Below are positions 46,255 through 55,100 of a stretch of 64,000 bases of DNA, one piece after another; the first letter of the stretch is position 1; every line of letters begins with the position of its first letter. A program made the position numbers and the translations under genes. Source of the stretch: Rhizobium sp. 007. Lineage in GTDB: Bacteria > Pseudomonadota > Alphaproteobacteria > Rhizobiales > Rhizobiaceae. The DNA lies in contig NZ_CP064187.1 of assembly GCF_015353075.1 (NCBI RefSeq), positions 3,802,501 to 3,866,500 of the forward strand, in the 5' to 3' direction. Under the pieces are notes generated by a model. That model saw only the letters and a list, made by a program, of their open reading frames with translations. It did not search any database and was not told the origin of the DNA.

Positions 46255-47566
46255 GGCTTCTCTTGTTCTGGTCGGCGCATTGATGGGTGCGACTGCCATG
46301 AGCGTAATTTATGCGGCAGGAGTGCCGGCCGAAGCGGCCGGGGCATCCACCTACAAGGAACTCTCCGTGTTTGGGGACGTCTTTGAGCGCGTCCGCGCCC
46401 AGTACGTCACACCGCCGGCAGAAGACAAACTGATCGAAAATGCCATCAATGGCATGCTTTCGTCCCTCGATCCGCATTCGAGCTATATGAATGCCAAGGA
46501 TGCCGAGGATATGAGCACCCAGACGAAGGGTGAATTCGGCGGTCTCGGCATTGAAGTCACGATGGAAGACGAACTCGTCAAGGTCATCACGCCGATCGAC
46601 GATACGCCCGCGTCCAAGGCAGGCGTTCTTGCCGGCGATTATATTTCCGAGATCGACGGCCAGTCCGTCCGCGGATTGAAGCTCGAAGAAGCTGTCGAAA
46701 AGATGCGCGGCGCCGTCAACACCCCGATCAAGCTCACACTCATCCGCAAGGGTGCGGATAAGCCGATCGAGTTGACGATCGTTCGCGACATCGTCGCCGT
46801 ACAGGCCGTCAAGTCTCGCGTCGAGGATGATGTCGGCTATCTCCGGGTCATCTCCTTCACCGAAAAGACCTATCCGGACCTCGAAAAGGCGATCGCCAAG
46901 ATCAAGGCGACGGTTCCGGCCGACAAGCTCAAGGGTTATGTGCTCGATCTGCGTCTCAATCCCGGCGGTCTGCTCGATCAGGCAATCAAGGTTTCTGACG
47001 CTCTGCTGCAGCGCGGCGAAGTGGTCTCGACCCGCGGCCGCAATCCGGACGAGACCCGCCGCTTCAATGCCGGCCCGGGCGATCTCACGGATGGCAAGCC
47101 GGTGATCGTGCTCGTCAACGGCGGCTCGGCCTCCGCTTCGGAAATCGTCGCCGGTGCCCTGCAGGATCTACGCCGCGCGACTGTTCTCGGCACGAGGTCC
47201 TTCGGCAAGGGCTCCGTCCAGACGATCATTCCGCTTGGCGAAAACGGCGCACTCCGCTTGACGACCGCGCTTTACTACACGCCGTCGGGCCGCTCGATTC
47301 AGGGCACCGGCATTACGCCGGACATCAAGGTCGAAGAGCCGCTGCCGGACGATCTGAAGGACAAGATGGCAACCGAAGGCGAATCCAGCCTGCGCGGCCA
47401 TATCAAGGGTCAGAGCGAGACCGATGAAGGCTCAGGTTCCGTTGCCTATGTTCCCCCGGATCCGAAGGACGACGTGCAGTTGAATTATGCGTTCGACCTG
47501 CTTCGCGGCAAGAAGACCGACCCGGCCTTCCCCCCGAATCCGGACAAGGCGGTTTCCGCCAAGTAA
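46244..47566 (+). CDS. ctpA: Carboxy-terminal processing protease (S41)
   Basis: 440 residues, start ATG 46244 within the envC-like gene. A signal or anchor segment (residues 3-27) precedes the N-terminal helical part, then the PDZ domain (GEFGGLGIEVTMEDELVKVI, ASKAGVLAGDYISEIDG) and the S41 core with the catalytic serine in GGSASASEIVAGAL and lysine in TRSFGKGSVQTI. Periplasmic protease that trims or degrades C termini. Overlap with the EnvC-like gene suggests joint work on the envelope. A strong terminator follows. Confidence 0.95.
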   Translation: MIRRASLVLVGALMGATAMSVIYAAGVPAEAAGASTYKELSVFGDVFERVRAQYVTPPAEDKLIENAINGMLSSLDPHSSYMNAKDAEDMSTQTKGEFGGLGIEVTMEDELVKVITPIDDTPASKAGVLAGDYISEIDGQSVRGLKLEEAVEKMRGAVNTPIKLTLIRKGADKPIELTIVRDIVAVQAVKSRVEDDVGYLRVISFTEKTYPDLEKAIAKIKATVPADKLKGYVLDLRLNPGGLLDQAIKVSDALLQRGEVVSTRGRNPDETRRFNAGPGDLTDGKPVIVLVNGGSASASEIVAGALQDLRRATVLGTRSFGKGSVQTIIPLGENGALRLTTALYYTPSGRSIQGTGITPDIKVEEPLPDDLKDKMATEGESSLRGHIKGQSETDEGSGSVAYVPPDPKDDVQLNYAFDLLRGKKTDPAFPPNPDKAVSAK

Positions 47567-47578
47567 CTTTCATGGGTC

Positions 47579-47612
47579 ATCAGGCCGGATTTTTGATCCG
47601 GCCTGATTTTTT
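47579..47612 (+). terminator. Intrinsic terminator after ctpA
   Basis: 12-bp perfect stem ATCAGGCCGGAT (47579-47590) / ATCCGGCCTGAT (47596-47607) with a TTTTTT run. Confidence 0.92.
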
Positions 47613-47644
47613 GCTGTTTCCCGGTTTTGGAGCGGGCGAGGAAA

Positions 47645-48838
47645 TTGGGAACGGATTTGCATGCACCATTGGGCCAGAACCGCAAGGCTGGCCGAAAGCG
47701 GCCGAATATCCTGCGGATCGGCCGGATTGCCGCCAGCCTCTGCCTGATCGCGATCGGCGGCTTTTCTCTCTACACGATGCTCAGTGACGATGGCCTTCAG
47801 CGGACACAGTCGCCTGTGGCAGATCCAGCCGCGTCACCACCCACAGATACCGTCCAGACCCCCCAGACGCAGAGCCAGGCCGCAAATGACATGCCTCGCT
47901 CCGATCCGCATTCCGGTGCGAATGTCGAGCGGATGGTGACCGGGGACGGCTCGGTTGTGACCAAATACAGCCCGCGGCCACGCGATGATAACGGCCCGGC
48001 GCTGGTAGACGCCATGCAGGTCGGCCAGGATCCGCGCATGGCAGCGATGCCGAATGAGAGCCTTCTGGAAGACAGCCAATTTGGCCGCCTACCCGTAATC
48101 GGGCCGGATGGCCGTCGCCCGATGGATCAGTATGCGCGTCCATGGTCGGGCGCACGCGGCACCCGTGTGGCGATCGTGGTCAGCGGTCTCGGCCTCAGTC
48201 AGACGGGTACGCAGCGCGCCATCAAGGAACTTCCGGAGGAAGTCACCTTCGCCTTCGCCGCGAGCGGCAACAGCCTGCAGCGTTGGATGCAGGAAGCGCG
48301 CCGCAGTGGCCATGAGATCCTCCTGCAGGTTCCACTGGAGCCCTTCGATTACCCGGCAAACGATCCCGGCCCCGAGACGCTGCTGACCTCGAAGTCGCCA
48401 GCAAGGAATATCGAGAACCTGCACCGCGCGATGGGCGAAATCACCAATTATACGGGCATCATGAACTATCTGGGAGGGCGTTTCCTCTCCAATCCCGATG
48501 CCATGGAGCCGGTGATGCGCGATATCGGCAAGCGCGGATTGCTGTTTCTCGACGACGGTTCGTCTGCGCAATCAAAGACGGAAGCTGTGGCGAAGGGAAC
48601 AAAGCTTCCCTATGCTTTTGCGGACCTGCAGCTCGATGGTCAGGTCGATGTCAACGCTATCCTGCAGAGGCTTGACGAGCTTGAGCGCATTGCCAAGCGC
48701 AACGGCCAGGCAATTGGTGTTGCGGCGGCTTTCGACGAGAGTATTGAGGCAATATCCAAATGGAGCGAAGAGGCAGGCATGCGCGGCATCGAGATCGTCG
48801 GTGTTGCTGCTCTTGCTGCAGATCCTAAAAATCCTTGA
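47645..48838 (+). CDS. Divergent polysaccharide deacetylase family protein (YibQ-like)
   Basis: 397 residues as drawn. One membrane span ([20 protein letters not shown], residues 22-41), a proline/serine/glutamine-rich linker, then the deacetylase-like barrel: [75 protein letters not shown]04748-type; it lacks the usual NodB metal triad, so activity is uncertain. Envelope-located. The start is a TTG, and which of the TTGs at 47627, 47645 or 47657 is used is unclear; 47645 ([11 protein letters not shown]) fits rhizobial relatives best. Confidence 0.85.
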   Translation: MGTDLHAPLGQNRKAGRKRPNILRIGRIAASLCLIAIGGFSLYTMLSDDGLQRTQSPVADPAASPPTDTVQTPQTQSQAANDMPRSDPHSGANVERMVTGDGSVVTKYSPRPRDDNGPALVDAMQVGQDPRMAAMPNESLLEDSQFGRLPVIGPDGRRPMDQYARPWSGARGTRVAIVVSGLGLSQTGTQRAIKELPEEVTFAFAASGNSLQRWMQEARRSGHEILLQVPLEPFDYPANDPGPETLLTSKSPARNIENLHRAMGEITNYTGIMNYLGGRFLSNPDAMEPVMRDIGKRGLLFLDDGSSAQSKTEAVAKGTKLPYAFADLQLDGQVDVNAILQRLDELERIAKRNGQAIGVAAAFDESIEAISKWSEEAGMRGIEIVGVAALAADPKNP

Positions 48839-48848
48839 GGAGCACCCC

Positions 48849-49382
48849 GTGAATCAGGCGACAATCAAAGCCGAAGACCTTCCTTACCGTCCCTGCGTCG
48901 GCGTGATGATCCTCAACCGTGACGGGCTTGTATGGGCAGGCCGGCGTGTCCCGGTTGGCAATTCCGAATATGATGGCTCACCACAACTGTGGCAAATGCC
49001 GCAAGGTGGTATCGACAAGGGCGAGGATCCGCTCGAAGCGGCATACCGCGAACTCTACGAAGAAACCGGTATCAGAACTGTGACCTTGCTCGCGGAGGCG
49101 AGAGATTGGATCAACTATGATCTGCCGCCGCAACTGATCGGCATCGGCCTCAAAGGAAAGTTTCGCGGCCAGACGCAACGCTGGTTCGCCTTTCGCTTCG
49201 AAGGCGATGAAAGCGAAATCGCCATCAACCCGCCGCCCGGCGGCCACGAGCCAGAGTTTGATGCCTGGGAGTGGAAATCCATGCACGAGCTGCCTGGGCT
49301 GATCGTGCCCTTCAAACGCGCCGTCTACGATCGGGTCGTATCGGAATTCAGCCACTTGGCCGACCTGCGAGCGGCGGACTGA
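48849..49382 (+). CDS. rppH: RNA pyrophosphohydrolase
   Basis: 177 residues from a GTG at 48849, behind GAGGAGC and 10 bases after the previous stop. The Nudix box [20 protein letters not shown] near residue 57 has all catalytic glutamates; [17 protein letters not shown] and [21 protein letters not shown] mark RppH. It removes pyrophosphate from 5' triphosphate mRNA and so triggers RNase E decay. Confidence 0.95.
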   Translation: MNQATIKAEDLPYRPCVGVMILNRDGLVWAGRRVPVGNSEYDGSPQLWQMPQGGIDKGEDPLEAAYRELYEETGIRTVTLLAEARDWINYDLPPQLIGIGLKGKFRGQTQRWFAFRFEGDESEIAINPPPGGHEPEFDAWEWKSMHELPGLIVPFKRAVYDRVVSEFSHLADLRAAD

Positions 49383-49742
49383 CGGCGGCAGCAGTCTCTC
49401 GATCCAGATCCAATTTGTCGGTCCCCGAACAACCGAAGACGCCGGGGCTTACACATGGATGATTTTGGACTTTCCTGTTCAAGCTTGGAAATTTGAAGGA
49501 AAGCAGGATAGCCGCCGGCAAGCCCCCTGCCTTTTCCAATCCTGTTCAACATGGAAAATCTTTGATTTCAAGGGGCTGAAAGTTCTGCAATTCATCGAGG
49601 GTCGGCGGCCACAGTAGGCGCAGCCACTTTCCGTTGGCCACGTCGCTTTTGTTGCGAAGTCCCAGCCGGAAAGCGGCTGAGAACCCTGTTCAAAATTGCC
49701 TCCGCAGCCACTATACTCTTTGCCTTGGACGGGAGAGAGTTC
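49383..49742. other. Intergenic region between rppH and the methyltransferase trio
   Basis: About 360 bases without a gene. It holds the terminator-like hairpin at 49498-49537 and a possible promoter for the trio (TTCAAA, 17 bases, TATACT near 49692-49720). No coding frame is convincing. Confidence 0.45.
49498..49537 (+). terminator. Possible terminator downstream of rppH
   Basis: GGAAAGCAGG (49498-49507) can pair with CCTGC...TTTTCC (49526-49537) with one bulge and an inner GCC/GGC; four Ts follow the stem core. Confidence 0.45.
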
Positions 49743-50495
49743 ATGCGTCCACTAGCCCAGTGCCAAACGTTATTGGCCGCGGTTCTGGCGGGCGCTGCCG
49801 CTGTGGTTTCGACATCTGCGTCCGCTCAGGATCGCCTCGCCGAGCGTACGGCGATGATCGAAACAATCAATTCGCACGCCCGCTCAGCGCCGTCAGCCGT
49901 CGAGGGCCAGGGCATCGATCCGGTGGTGCTGAAGACGATGGGGAAGGTGCCGCGCCACTTCTTCGTGCCCGAGGAGCTGCGCGGGGCGGCCTATCGAGAT
50001 CGACCGCTGCCGATCGGATACGGTCAGACGATCTCGCAGCCCTTCATCGTCGCGCTGATGACCGACCTGATCAATGTCGGCCCTGGTGACGTTGTCCTCG
50101 AGATCGGCACTGGCTCGGGCTATCAGGCAGCCGTCTTGTCGCCACTCGCGGCAAAGGTTTACTCGATTGAGATCATACCGAAACTGGGCGAAAGGGCAGC
50201 CGCCCGGCTCGCTGAGCTCCACTTCGACAATGTCGAGGTAAAGGTAGGCGACGGTTACTATGGTTGGCCTGCGCACGCGCCATTCGACGGGATCGTGGTG
50301 ACTGCCGCTGCCAGCCACATCCCTCCGCCGCTGGTCGAACAGCTCGCACGGGGCGGCCGGATGGTCGTCCCCGTCGGAGGTCCCTTCGCGACCCAGTTTC
50401 TCATGTTGGTCGAGAAGCGAGTGGACGGAAGCATCACGACCCGGCAGCTGCTGCCGGTGAGCTTTGTGCCGCTGAGGGGAGGTCAGGCCCGATGA
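49743..50495 (+). CDS. Protein-L-isoaspartate O-methyltransferase with signal peptide
   Basis: 250 residues from the ATG at 49743 (GGGAGAGAG upstream). Residues 1-30 form a Sec signal peptide (LLAAVLAGAAAVVSTSASAQ). The PCMT fold follows: MGKVPRHFFVPEE, IGYGQTISQPFIVALM, the SAM motif VLEIGTGSGYQAAVL near residue 115, DGYYGWPAHAPFDGIVVTAAA and GGRMVVPVG. PCMT repairs L-isoaspartyl residues in aged proteins; a periplasmic form implies repair outside the cytoplasm or of a dedicated target, and raises the question of SAM supply. It overlaps the next gene by ATGA. Confidence 0.88.
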   Translation: MRPLAQCQTLLAAVLAGAAAVVSTSASAQDRLAERTAMIETINSHARSAPSAVEGQGIDPVVLKTMGKVPRHFFVPEELRGAAYRDRPLPIGYGQTISQPFIVALMTDLINVGPGDVVLEIGTGSGYQAAVLSPLAAKVYSIEIIPKLGERAAARLAELHFDNVEVKVGDGYYGWPAHAPFDGIVVTAAASHIPPPLVEQLARGGRMVVPVGGPFATQFLMLVEKRVDGSITTRQLLPVSFVPLRGGQAR

Positions 50496-53038
50496 GAGTG
50501 GGTCGCCTGCTGCCGGTCGGTCTCATATCGGCGGCGACCCTTGCCCACGAAGTGCTACTGATGCGGCTCTTCTCGATCATTCAGTGGCATCATTTCGCCT
50601 ATATGATCATAAGCATCGCGCTCCTGGGCTTCGGCGCGAGCGGTACATTCCTTGCGTTCGCCCGCCGCCCCCTGGTGGAGCGCTATCCCGCCGCGTTCGC
50701 AGCGTCGGCAGCCCTGTTCGGCATTTCTGCGGTTGCCAGTGTCGCCGGTGCCGAACGGCTTCCGTTCAACGCGCTCGAGATTATCTGGAATCCGGGGCAG
50801 CTCGGTTGGCTCGCGGCCAGCTATGCTCTCCTGGTTCTGCCGTTCTTTTTCGGTGCAACCTGTATCGGCCTTGCCTTCATCCGCCACCCTGGCCAGATTG
50901 GACGCGTCTATGCCTTCGACCTGGTCGGCGCAGGGATCGGTGCGCTGGGCACCGTCGGGCTGTTGTTCCTTGTCCCTCCCCCTGCGGCGCTGTACTTCGT
51001 CGCAGCGCTGGGATTCGCTGCGGCTGCCCTCGCCGCGACGGGCATGGCTCGTCATCGGTGGCTCGCCGTGGGCAGTTTGGGGCTTGCAGCTTTGCTCATC
51101 GCGGTGTGGCTACCACCGTCCTGGACGGCGCCCGGCCCGCACATGTCGCAGTACAAGGGCCTGCGCATGGCGCTCGAAGTGCCGAACGCGCGAGTGGTCG
51201 AGGAGCGATCAAGCCCGTTGGGACTACTGACGATCGTCGAGAGCCCGACCGTGCCTTTCCGGTACGCGCCGGGCCTCAGCCTCGCCAACACCCAAGAGCC
51301 GCCCGCGCAACTCGCCGTCTTCACCGATGGCGACAGTATTACGACGATCACCGCCTATGGCGGCGATCCGGCGACAGTCGCATATCTCGACCGGACAACG
51401 GCGGCGCTCCCGTACCGCATCCTTACGCGGCCGCGAATGCTGATCCTTGGTGCCGGCGGCGGCGAGCAGGTGCTGCTCGCACTGCGCGCCGGAGCCGTCA
51501 CCGTGGATGCCGTAGAGTTCAACCCGCAGATGATCGACCTTGCTCGCAATCACTTCGCGGATTTCGCCGGCGGCATCTTTAGCCGCCCGAACGTGCATCT
51601 GCATTTGGCCGAGGCGCGCGCCTTCGCCGCGGCTACTGGCGAGCGTTACGACCTGATCCAGATGCCGCTCCTTGACTCTTTCAGTGCGGCCGCGGCCGGC
51701 GTACAGACCATGCATGAGAACTATACCTACACACTGGAGGCGCTGCGGGATTACCTCGCAGTGCTGAGACCGGGTGGTATTATCGCCATCACGCGATGGC
51801 TGCGGGCGCCGCCACGCGACATCCTCAAGCTGTTCGCCACCGCTACCGCAGCGCTTGAAGCTGATGGCGTAGCCGAGGCAGGCCAGCACCTTGCGCTGAT
51901 CCGCAGCTGGAACACTGCAACCCTCCTCGTCGCCAAGTCGGCGTTCATCGGCGAAGACGTCGCAGCCATCCGCGGCTTCGCGGCCGAGAATTTCTTTGAC
52001 ACTTCCTGGGCGCCGGGCATCTCGTCAGCCGACGTGAACCGCTACAACCAGCTCGACCAGGAATATCTCTACGAGGGAGCCCTCGCTCTCCTCGGCCCCG
52101 AGCGGGCCGACTTCATCGAGCGCTACAAGTTCGATATTGCACCGGCCACTGACGATCGGCCTTATTTCTTCGACTTTTTCCGCTGGCGCGCCCTGCCCGA
52201 ACTCCTGACGCTGCGCACGCAAGGTGGGGCAGCGATGCTCGACTGGGGCTACCTGATTCTGGCGACGACGCTCGTCCAGGCGGCGATCCTCAGCGCCGTC
52301 CTGATTCTGCTGCCGCTCTGGCTTCGCCGGCGGGCACTCGGGAGAGGAGTACATCGGCTGCGCTTCGGGCTCTATTTCCTTTCCTTGGGCCTGGCCTTCC
52401 TCTTCATCGAGATCGCCTTCATTCAGCGCTTCGTGCTGTTCCTCGGCCATCCGCTTTACGCTGTCGCCGTCGTACTTGCGGGATTCCTTGCCTTCGCGGG
52501 TCTCGGTAGCGCCGTAGCCGCACGCTGGATGGCGCTCGTTGGACGCGGATCAGCGGTGCGCGGCATTGCACTCGCCGTCGTGGTGATCGCATGCCTGGCT
52601 GCCGCCTACCTGCTCGCGCTGCCTTTGGTATTCGAACGGCTGCTGGCACTCCCGGATGCCGTGAAGATCGCGATCGCACTCCTCCTCATAGCGCCGCTCG
52701 CCATCTTCATGGGCATGCCCTTCCCCCTCGGCCTCGGTCACGTTGGCGCCTGCTCGGAGGCGTTTATTCCCTGGGCGTGGGGGATCAATGGCTGTGCGTC
52801 GGTGCTGAGCGCAATCCTCGCCGTACTGCTTGCCATGCATATCGGGTTCACTGGCGTCGTGGTGATCGCCACCATCCTCTATCTTGTCGCCCCGGCCTTA
52901 CTCGCCGGGTCGTGGGAGCCATACGATCAGCAGACGCCGCAAGGATTTGTTCCAGATCGGAACCGGGCGCGAGTTAAACCAACGCCTGAAAACCCGATCC
53001 GGCTAGCGAGTGCGCCGATCGAATCCGGGAGGGGATGA
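50492..53038 (+). CDS. Polytopic membrane protein with spermidine-synthase-like domain
   Basis: 848 residues. Residues 1-220 carry about six membrane spans (FAYMIISIALLGFGASGTFL, LLVLPFFFGATCIGLAFI and so on). Residues 300-560 are a SAM/dcSAM-binding fold like spermidine synthase: MLILGAGGGEQVLLALRAG, VDAVEFNPQMIDLARNHF, HLAEARAFAAATGERYDLIQM and FDIAPATDDRPYFFDFF. Residues 590-800 hold six or so more spans. This is the fused membrane/spermidine-synthase architecture seen in several proteobacteria; it is probably not a housekeeping polyamine enzyme. Start fixed by the ATGA overlap with the PCMT gene, and it overlaps the next gene likewise. Confidence 0.82.
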   Translation: MRVGRLLPVGLISAATLAHEVLLMRLFSIIQWHHFAYMIISIALLGFGASGTFLAFARRPLVERYPAAFAASAALFGISAVASVAGAERLPFNALEIIWNPGQLGWLAASYALLVLPFFFGATCIGLAFIRHPGQIGRVYAFDLVGAGIGALGTVGLLFLVPPPAALYFVAALGFAAAALAATGMARHRWLAVGSLGLAALLIAVWLPPSWTAPGPHMSQYKGLRMALEVPNARVVEERSSPLGLLTIVESPTVPFRYAPGLSLANTQEPPAQLAVFTDGDSITTITAYGGDPATVAYLDRTTAALPYRILTRPRMLILGAGGGEQVLLALRAGAVTVDAVEFNPQMIDLARNHFADFAGGIFSRPNVHLHLAEARAFAAATGERYDLIQMPLLDSFSAAAAGVQTMHENYTYTLEALRDYLAVLRPGGIIAITRWLRAPPRDILKLFATATAALEADGVAEAGQHLALIRSWNTATLLVAKSAFIGEDVAAIRGFAAENFFDTSWAPGISSADVNRYNQLDQEYLYEGALALLGPERADFIERYKFDIAPATDDRPYFFDFFRWRALPELLTLRTQGGAAMLDWGYLILATTLVQAAILSAVLILLPLWLRRRALGRGVHRLRFGLYFLSLGLAFLFIEIAFIQRFVLFLGHPLYAVAVVLAGFLAFAGLGSAVAARWMALVGRGSAVRGIALAVVVIACLAAAYLLALPLVFERLLALPDAVKIAIALLLIAPLAIFMGMPFPLGLGHVGACSEAFIPWAWGINGCASVLSAILAVLLAMHIGFTGVVVIATILYLVAPALLAGSWEPYDQQTPQGFVPDRNRARVKPTPENPIRLASAPIESGRG

Positions 53039-54006
53039 TGTCCGTGGCCCTCGTCGCACATTGCGACTGGAGCATCGATCGACAGAAACGCTGGAAGTGC
53101 GTCGCTGTTTGCGACGGTGGCCGTTGGATAATATCGGCACCGGAGCCCGTCAGTGATACGGCGACACTGCTGCCCCGGCTACGGCAACGTGCCAAAGTCG
53201 ATGGTGCGACGCTTGTGGGCTTCGACTTTCCGATCGGACTGCCAGAGGCTTATGGCAGGGCGATCGGGCTTTTTTCTTTCCGAGAGGCCTTGCAAACCTT
53301 CGGCACAGGTTCCTTTGCAGAGTGGTTCATGGTCGCCGAGCATCGCAGCCAGATCTCGCTGCACCGGCCGTTCTATCCAATGCGCCCGGGCGGCACGCGC
53401 CGCCAGCATCTGTTCGACGCGCTGGGAGTCTCGACAGGAAACGATCTTCTCCGGCATTGCGAGCGTGCCACTGGCGACCGGCAAAATGCCTGCATGATCT
53501 TCTGGACATTGGGCGGCAATCAGGTGGGTAAGGCCGCGATAGCCGGTTGGCGCGAGATCATCGTCCCCAACCTTGCTGAGATCGCCCTCTGGCCTTTCGA
53601 CGGTGGGATCGACGCCCTCGCGAACCCTGACGTCACCATCGTCGCCGAGACCTATCCCGGCGACGTCTATGGCCAGCTCGGCATCCCCCGCCGACCCATC
53701 TGGAGCAAACGACAGCAATCAGGCCGCCAATCTATCGGCCACCATCTCATCCGTTGGCTGGCTGCACGCCCGCAGGTGGACGGGACGGCGATACGCAAAG
53801 CGATTTCCGACGGATTTGGGTCAGACAAGACCGGCGAGGACCGTTTCGACGCAACGGTCGGCCTGCTCGGTATGCTCGACGTGGTCGATGGCTATCGTGA
53901 TGACGGCGTCCCGGATGACAAGGTTGTTGGTCGGTGGGAAGGTTGGATCCTCGGCCAAGCAGGCACAAGGGGCCGAGGTTCTCAACGGCGTGGGGCACCG
54001 CCATGA
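53035..54006 (+). CDS. DUF429-like protein
   Basis: 323 residues. The frame starts ATGATG overlapping the previous stop. It has an RNase-H-like layout: an early Asp in AHCDWSIDRQKRWKCVAV, GFDFPIGLPEAYGRA near residue 63, a Glu/Tyr segment VAETYPGDVYGQLG near 205 and a late DRFDATVGLLGMLD. These fit DUF429, a predicted RNase-H-fold nuclease family, but the assignment is by pattern only. It is cytoplasmic, with no signal peptide, and the last gene of the coupled trio. The tail after GWILGQAG is a basic low-complexity run. Confidence 0.65.
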   Translation: MMSVALVAHCDWSIDRQKRWKCVAVCDGGRWIISAPEPVSDTATLLPRLRQRAKVDGATLVGFDFPIGLPEAYGRAIGLFSFREALQTFGTGSFAEWFMVAEHRSQISLHRPFYPMRPGGTRRQHLFDALGVSTGNDLLRHCERATGDRQNACMIFWTLGGNQVGKAAIAGWREIIVPNLAEIALWPFDGGIDALANPDVTIVAETYPGDVYGQLGIPRRPIWSKRQQSGRQSIGHHLIRWLAARPQVDGTAIRKAISDGFGSDKTGEDRFDATVGLLGMLDVVDGYRDDGVPDDKVVGRWEGWILGQAGTRGRGSQRRGAPP

Positions 54007-54090
54007 GGTAATGCCCTTGTTCGCCACCGGCGACGGGAAGAGCACCGTTCCCGCGAATTAACCCTGCCGCAACACGCGTCCTCGACGTGA

Positions 54091-54128
54091 AAAGCCAACC
54101 GGCCGCATTTTTGCGGCCGGTTGGCTTT
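54091..54128. terminator. Bidirectional terminator between the trio and bfr
   Basis: 17-bp perfect stem AAAGCCAACCGGCCGCA (54091-54107) / its complement (54112-54128), loop TTTT, with T runs in both readings. Confidence 0.93.
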
Positions 54129-54138
54129 GAAGGTTCAG

Positions 54139-54624
54139 TCACTCGGCCTCGTTGGCAGAGTCGGCGTTCAGCTGGCCATACTTGGCTTCGCCGATCTTCT
54201 CGAGCAAGTCGAGCTGCGTCTCGAGGAAGTCGATATGGCCTTCCTCATCGGCAAGGAGCTCCTCGAAGAGCTTCATGGAGACATAGTCACCGGCGTCATG
54301 ACAGATGTCGCGCGACTTCTTGTAAGCTGTGCGGGCATCATACTCGCCGGCAAGATCGGCTTCCAGAACTTCCCTGACGTTCTGGCCGATGCGCAAGGGA
54401 GCAAGCGTCTGCAGGTTTGGATGCCCCTCAAGGAAGATGATGCGCGCGACCAGACGGTCAGCATGATGCATCTCTTCAATGGATTCGGCGCGCTCCTTCT
54501 TGGCAAGCTTGGTATAGCCCCAGTCTTCCAACAGGCGGTAGTGAACCCAATATTGGTTGACTGCGCCGAGTTCGAGGAAAAGTGCCTCGTTAAGCCGCTC
54601 GATGACCTTTTTGTCGCCTTTCAA
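54139..54624 (-). CDS. bfr: Bacterioferritin
   Basis: 161 residues from a TTG at 54624, with GGAGAG upstream. The TTG is chosen over the in-frame ATG at 54648 because numbering then matches classical Bfr exactly: ferroxidase Glu18, Glu51 and His54, and haem ligand Met52 ([14 protein letters not shown]). [16 protein letters not shown] and [16 protein letters not shown] follow. It forms a 24-mer iron store. The start lies 35 bases inside bfd, so translation is probably coupled. Confidence 0.95.
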   Translation of the reverse strand: MKGDKKVIERLNEALFLELGAVNQYWVHYRLLEDWGYTKLAKKERAESIEEMHHADRLVARIIFLEGHPNLQTLAPLRIGQNVREVLEADLAGEYDARTAYKKSRDICHDAGDYVSMKLFEELLADEEGHIDFLETQLDLLEKIGEAKYGQLNADSANEAE

Positions 54625-54919
54625 TGTCCGCTCTCCTGTTTTCTTCATGGAATTGTTTCAGGCGGGACATGAAATCAAATATCTCGTCATCCGTCGAGTG
54701 GCGACGGGCATGATATTCCTCGGTGGTCTGGATGATGAGGTTGACGACGTTGGGGAAACAGCCACAGCAACGACCGCGCTTTTCCATCGCATGATAGACC
54801 TTCGCAGGCACGATAAGCTGCCAACAGTCTTCATCGAGAAGGTCGTTGATGACCTCCCGGATTTCCTTGTCGGTTATATAGTTGCAACTGCAGACGAGCA
54901 CGTCTTCATTTCCAAACAT
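54590..54919 (-). CDS. bfd: Bacterioferritin-associated (2Fe-2S) ferredoxin
   Basis: 109 residues. Cluster ligands Cys10, Cys12 (VCSCNY) and Cys51/Cys54 (GRCCGCF) match the Bfd_Fer2_BFD fold. It reduces iron in bacterioferritin for release. The C-terminal tail beyond residue 75 is longer than in E. coli Bfd (64 aa) and charged. A TTGACA-like -35 lies near 54960 on this strand. First gene of bfd-bfr. Confidence 0.92.
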   Translation of the reverse strand: MFGNEDVLVCSCNYITDKEIREVINDLLDEDCWQLIVPAKVYHAMEKRGRCCGCFPNVVNLIIQTTEEYHARRHSTDDEIFDFMSRLKQFHEENRRADIERRQKGHRAA

Positions 54920-55100
54920 GACACTGACTATCGTGTTTTCTGCAAAAGAAGATGGTGTCTGTCAAGAAAAAAATCGAGGTAGAAGGCGCGGCGAGCGAGA
55001 GGAACCGCTGACCGGACCTCTCGGCAAAATGCATTTCGTGCCACCGCCGAAAAGATGGCTGGGCACGCTGACATTGGCAACATCATCTATCGCTAACCCA

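Noticed and set aside
54920..54975. Possible Irr/RirA iron box upstream of bfd
   Set aside because: The palindromic pieces (TTCT...AGAA) are in the wrong order for an ICE box and no TGA-N9-TCA type site was found.
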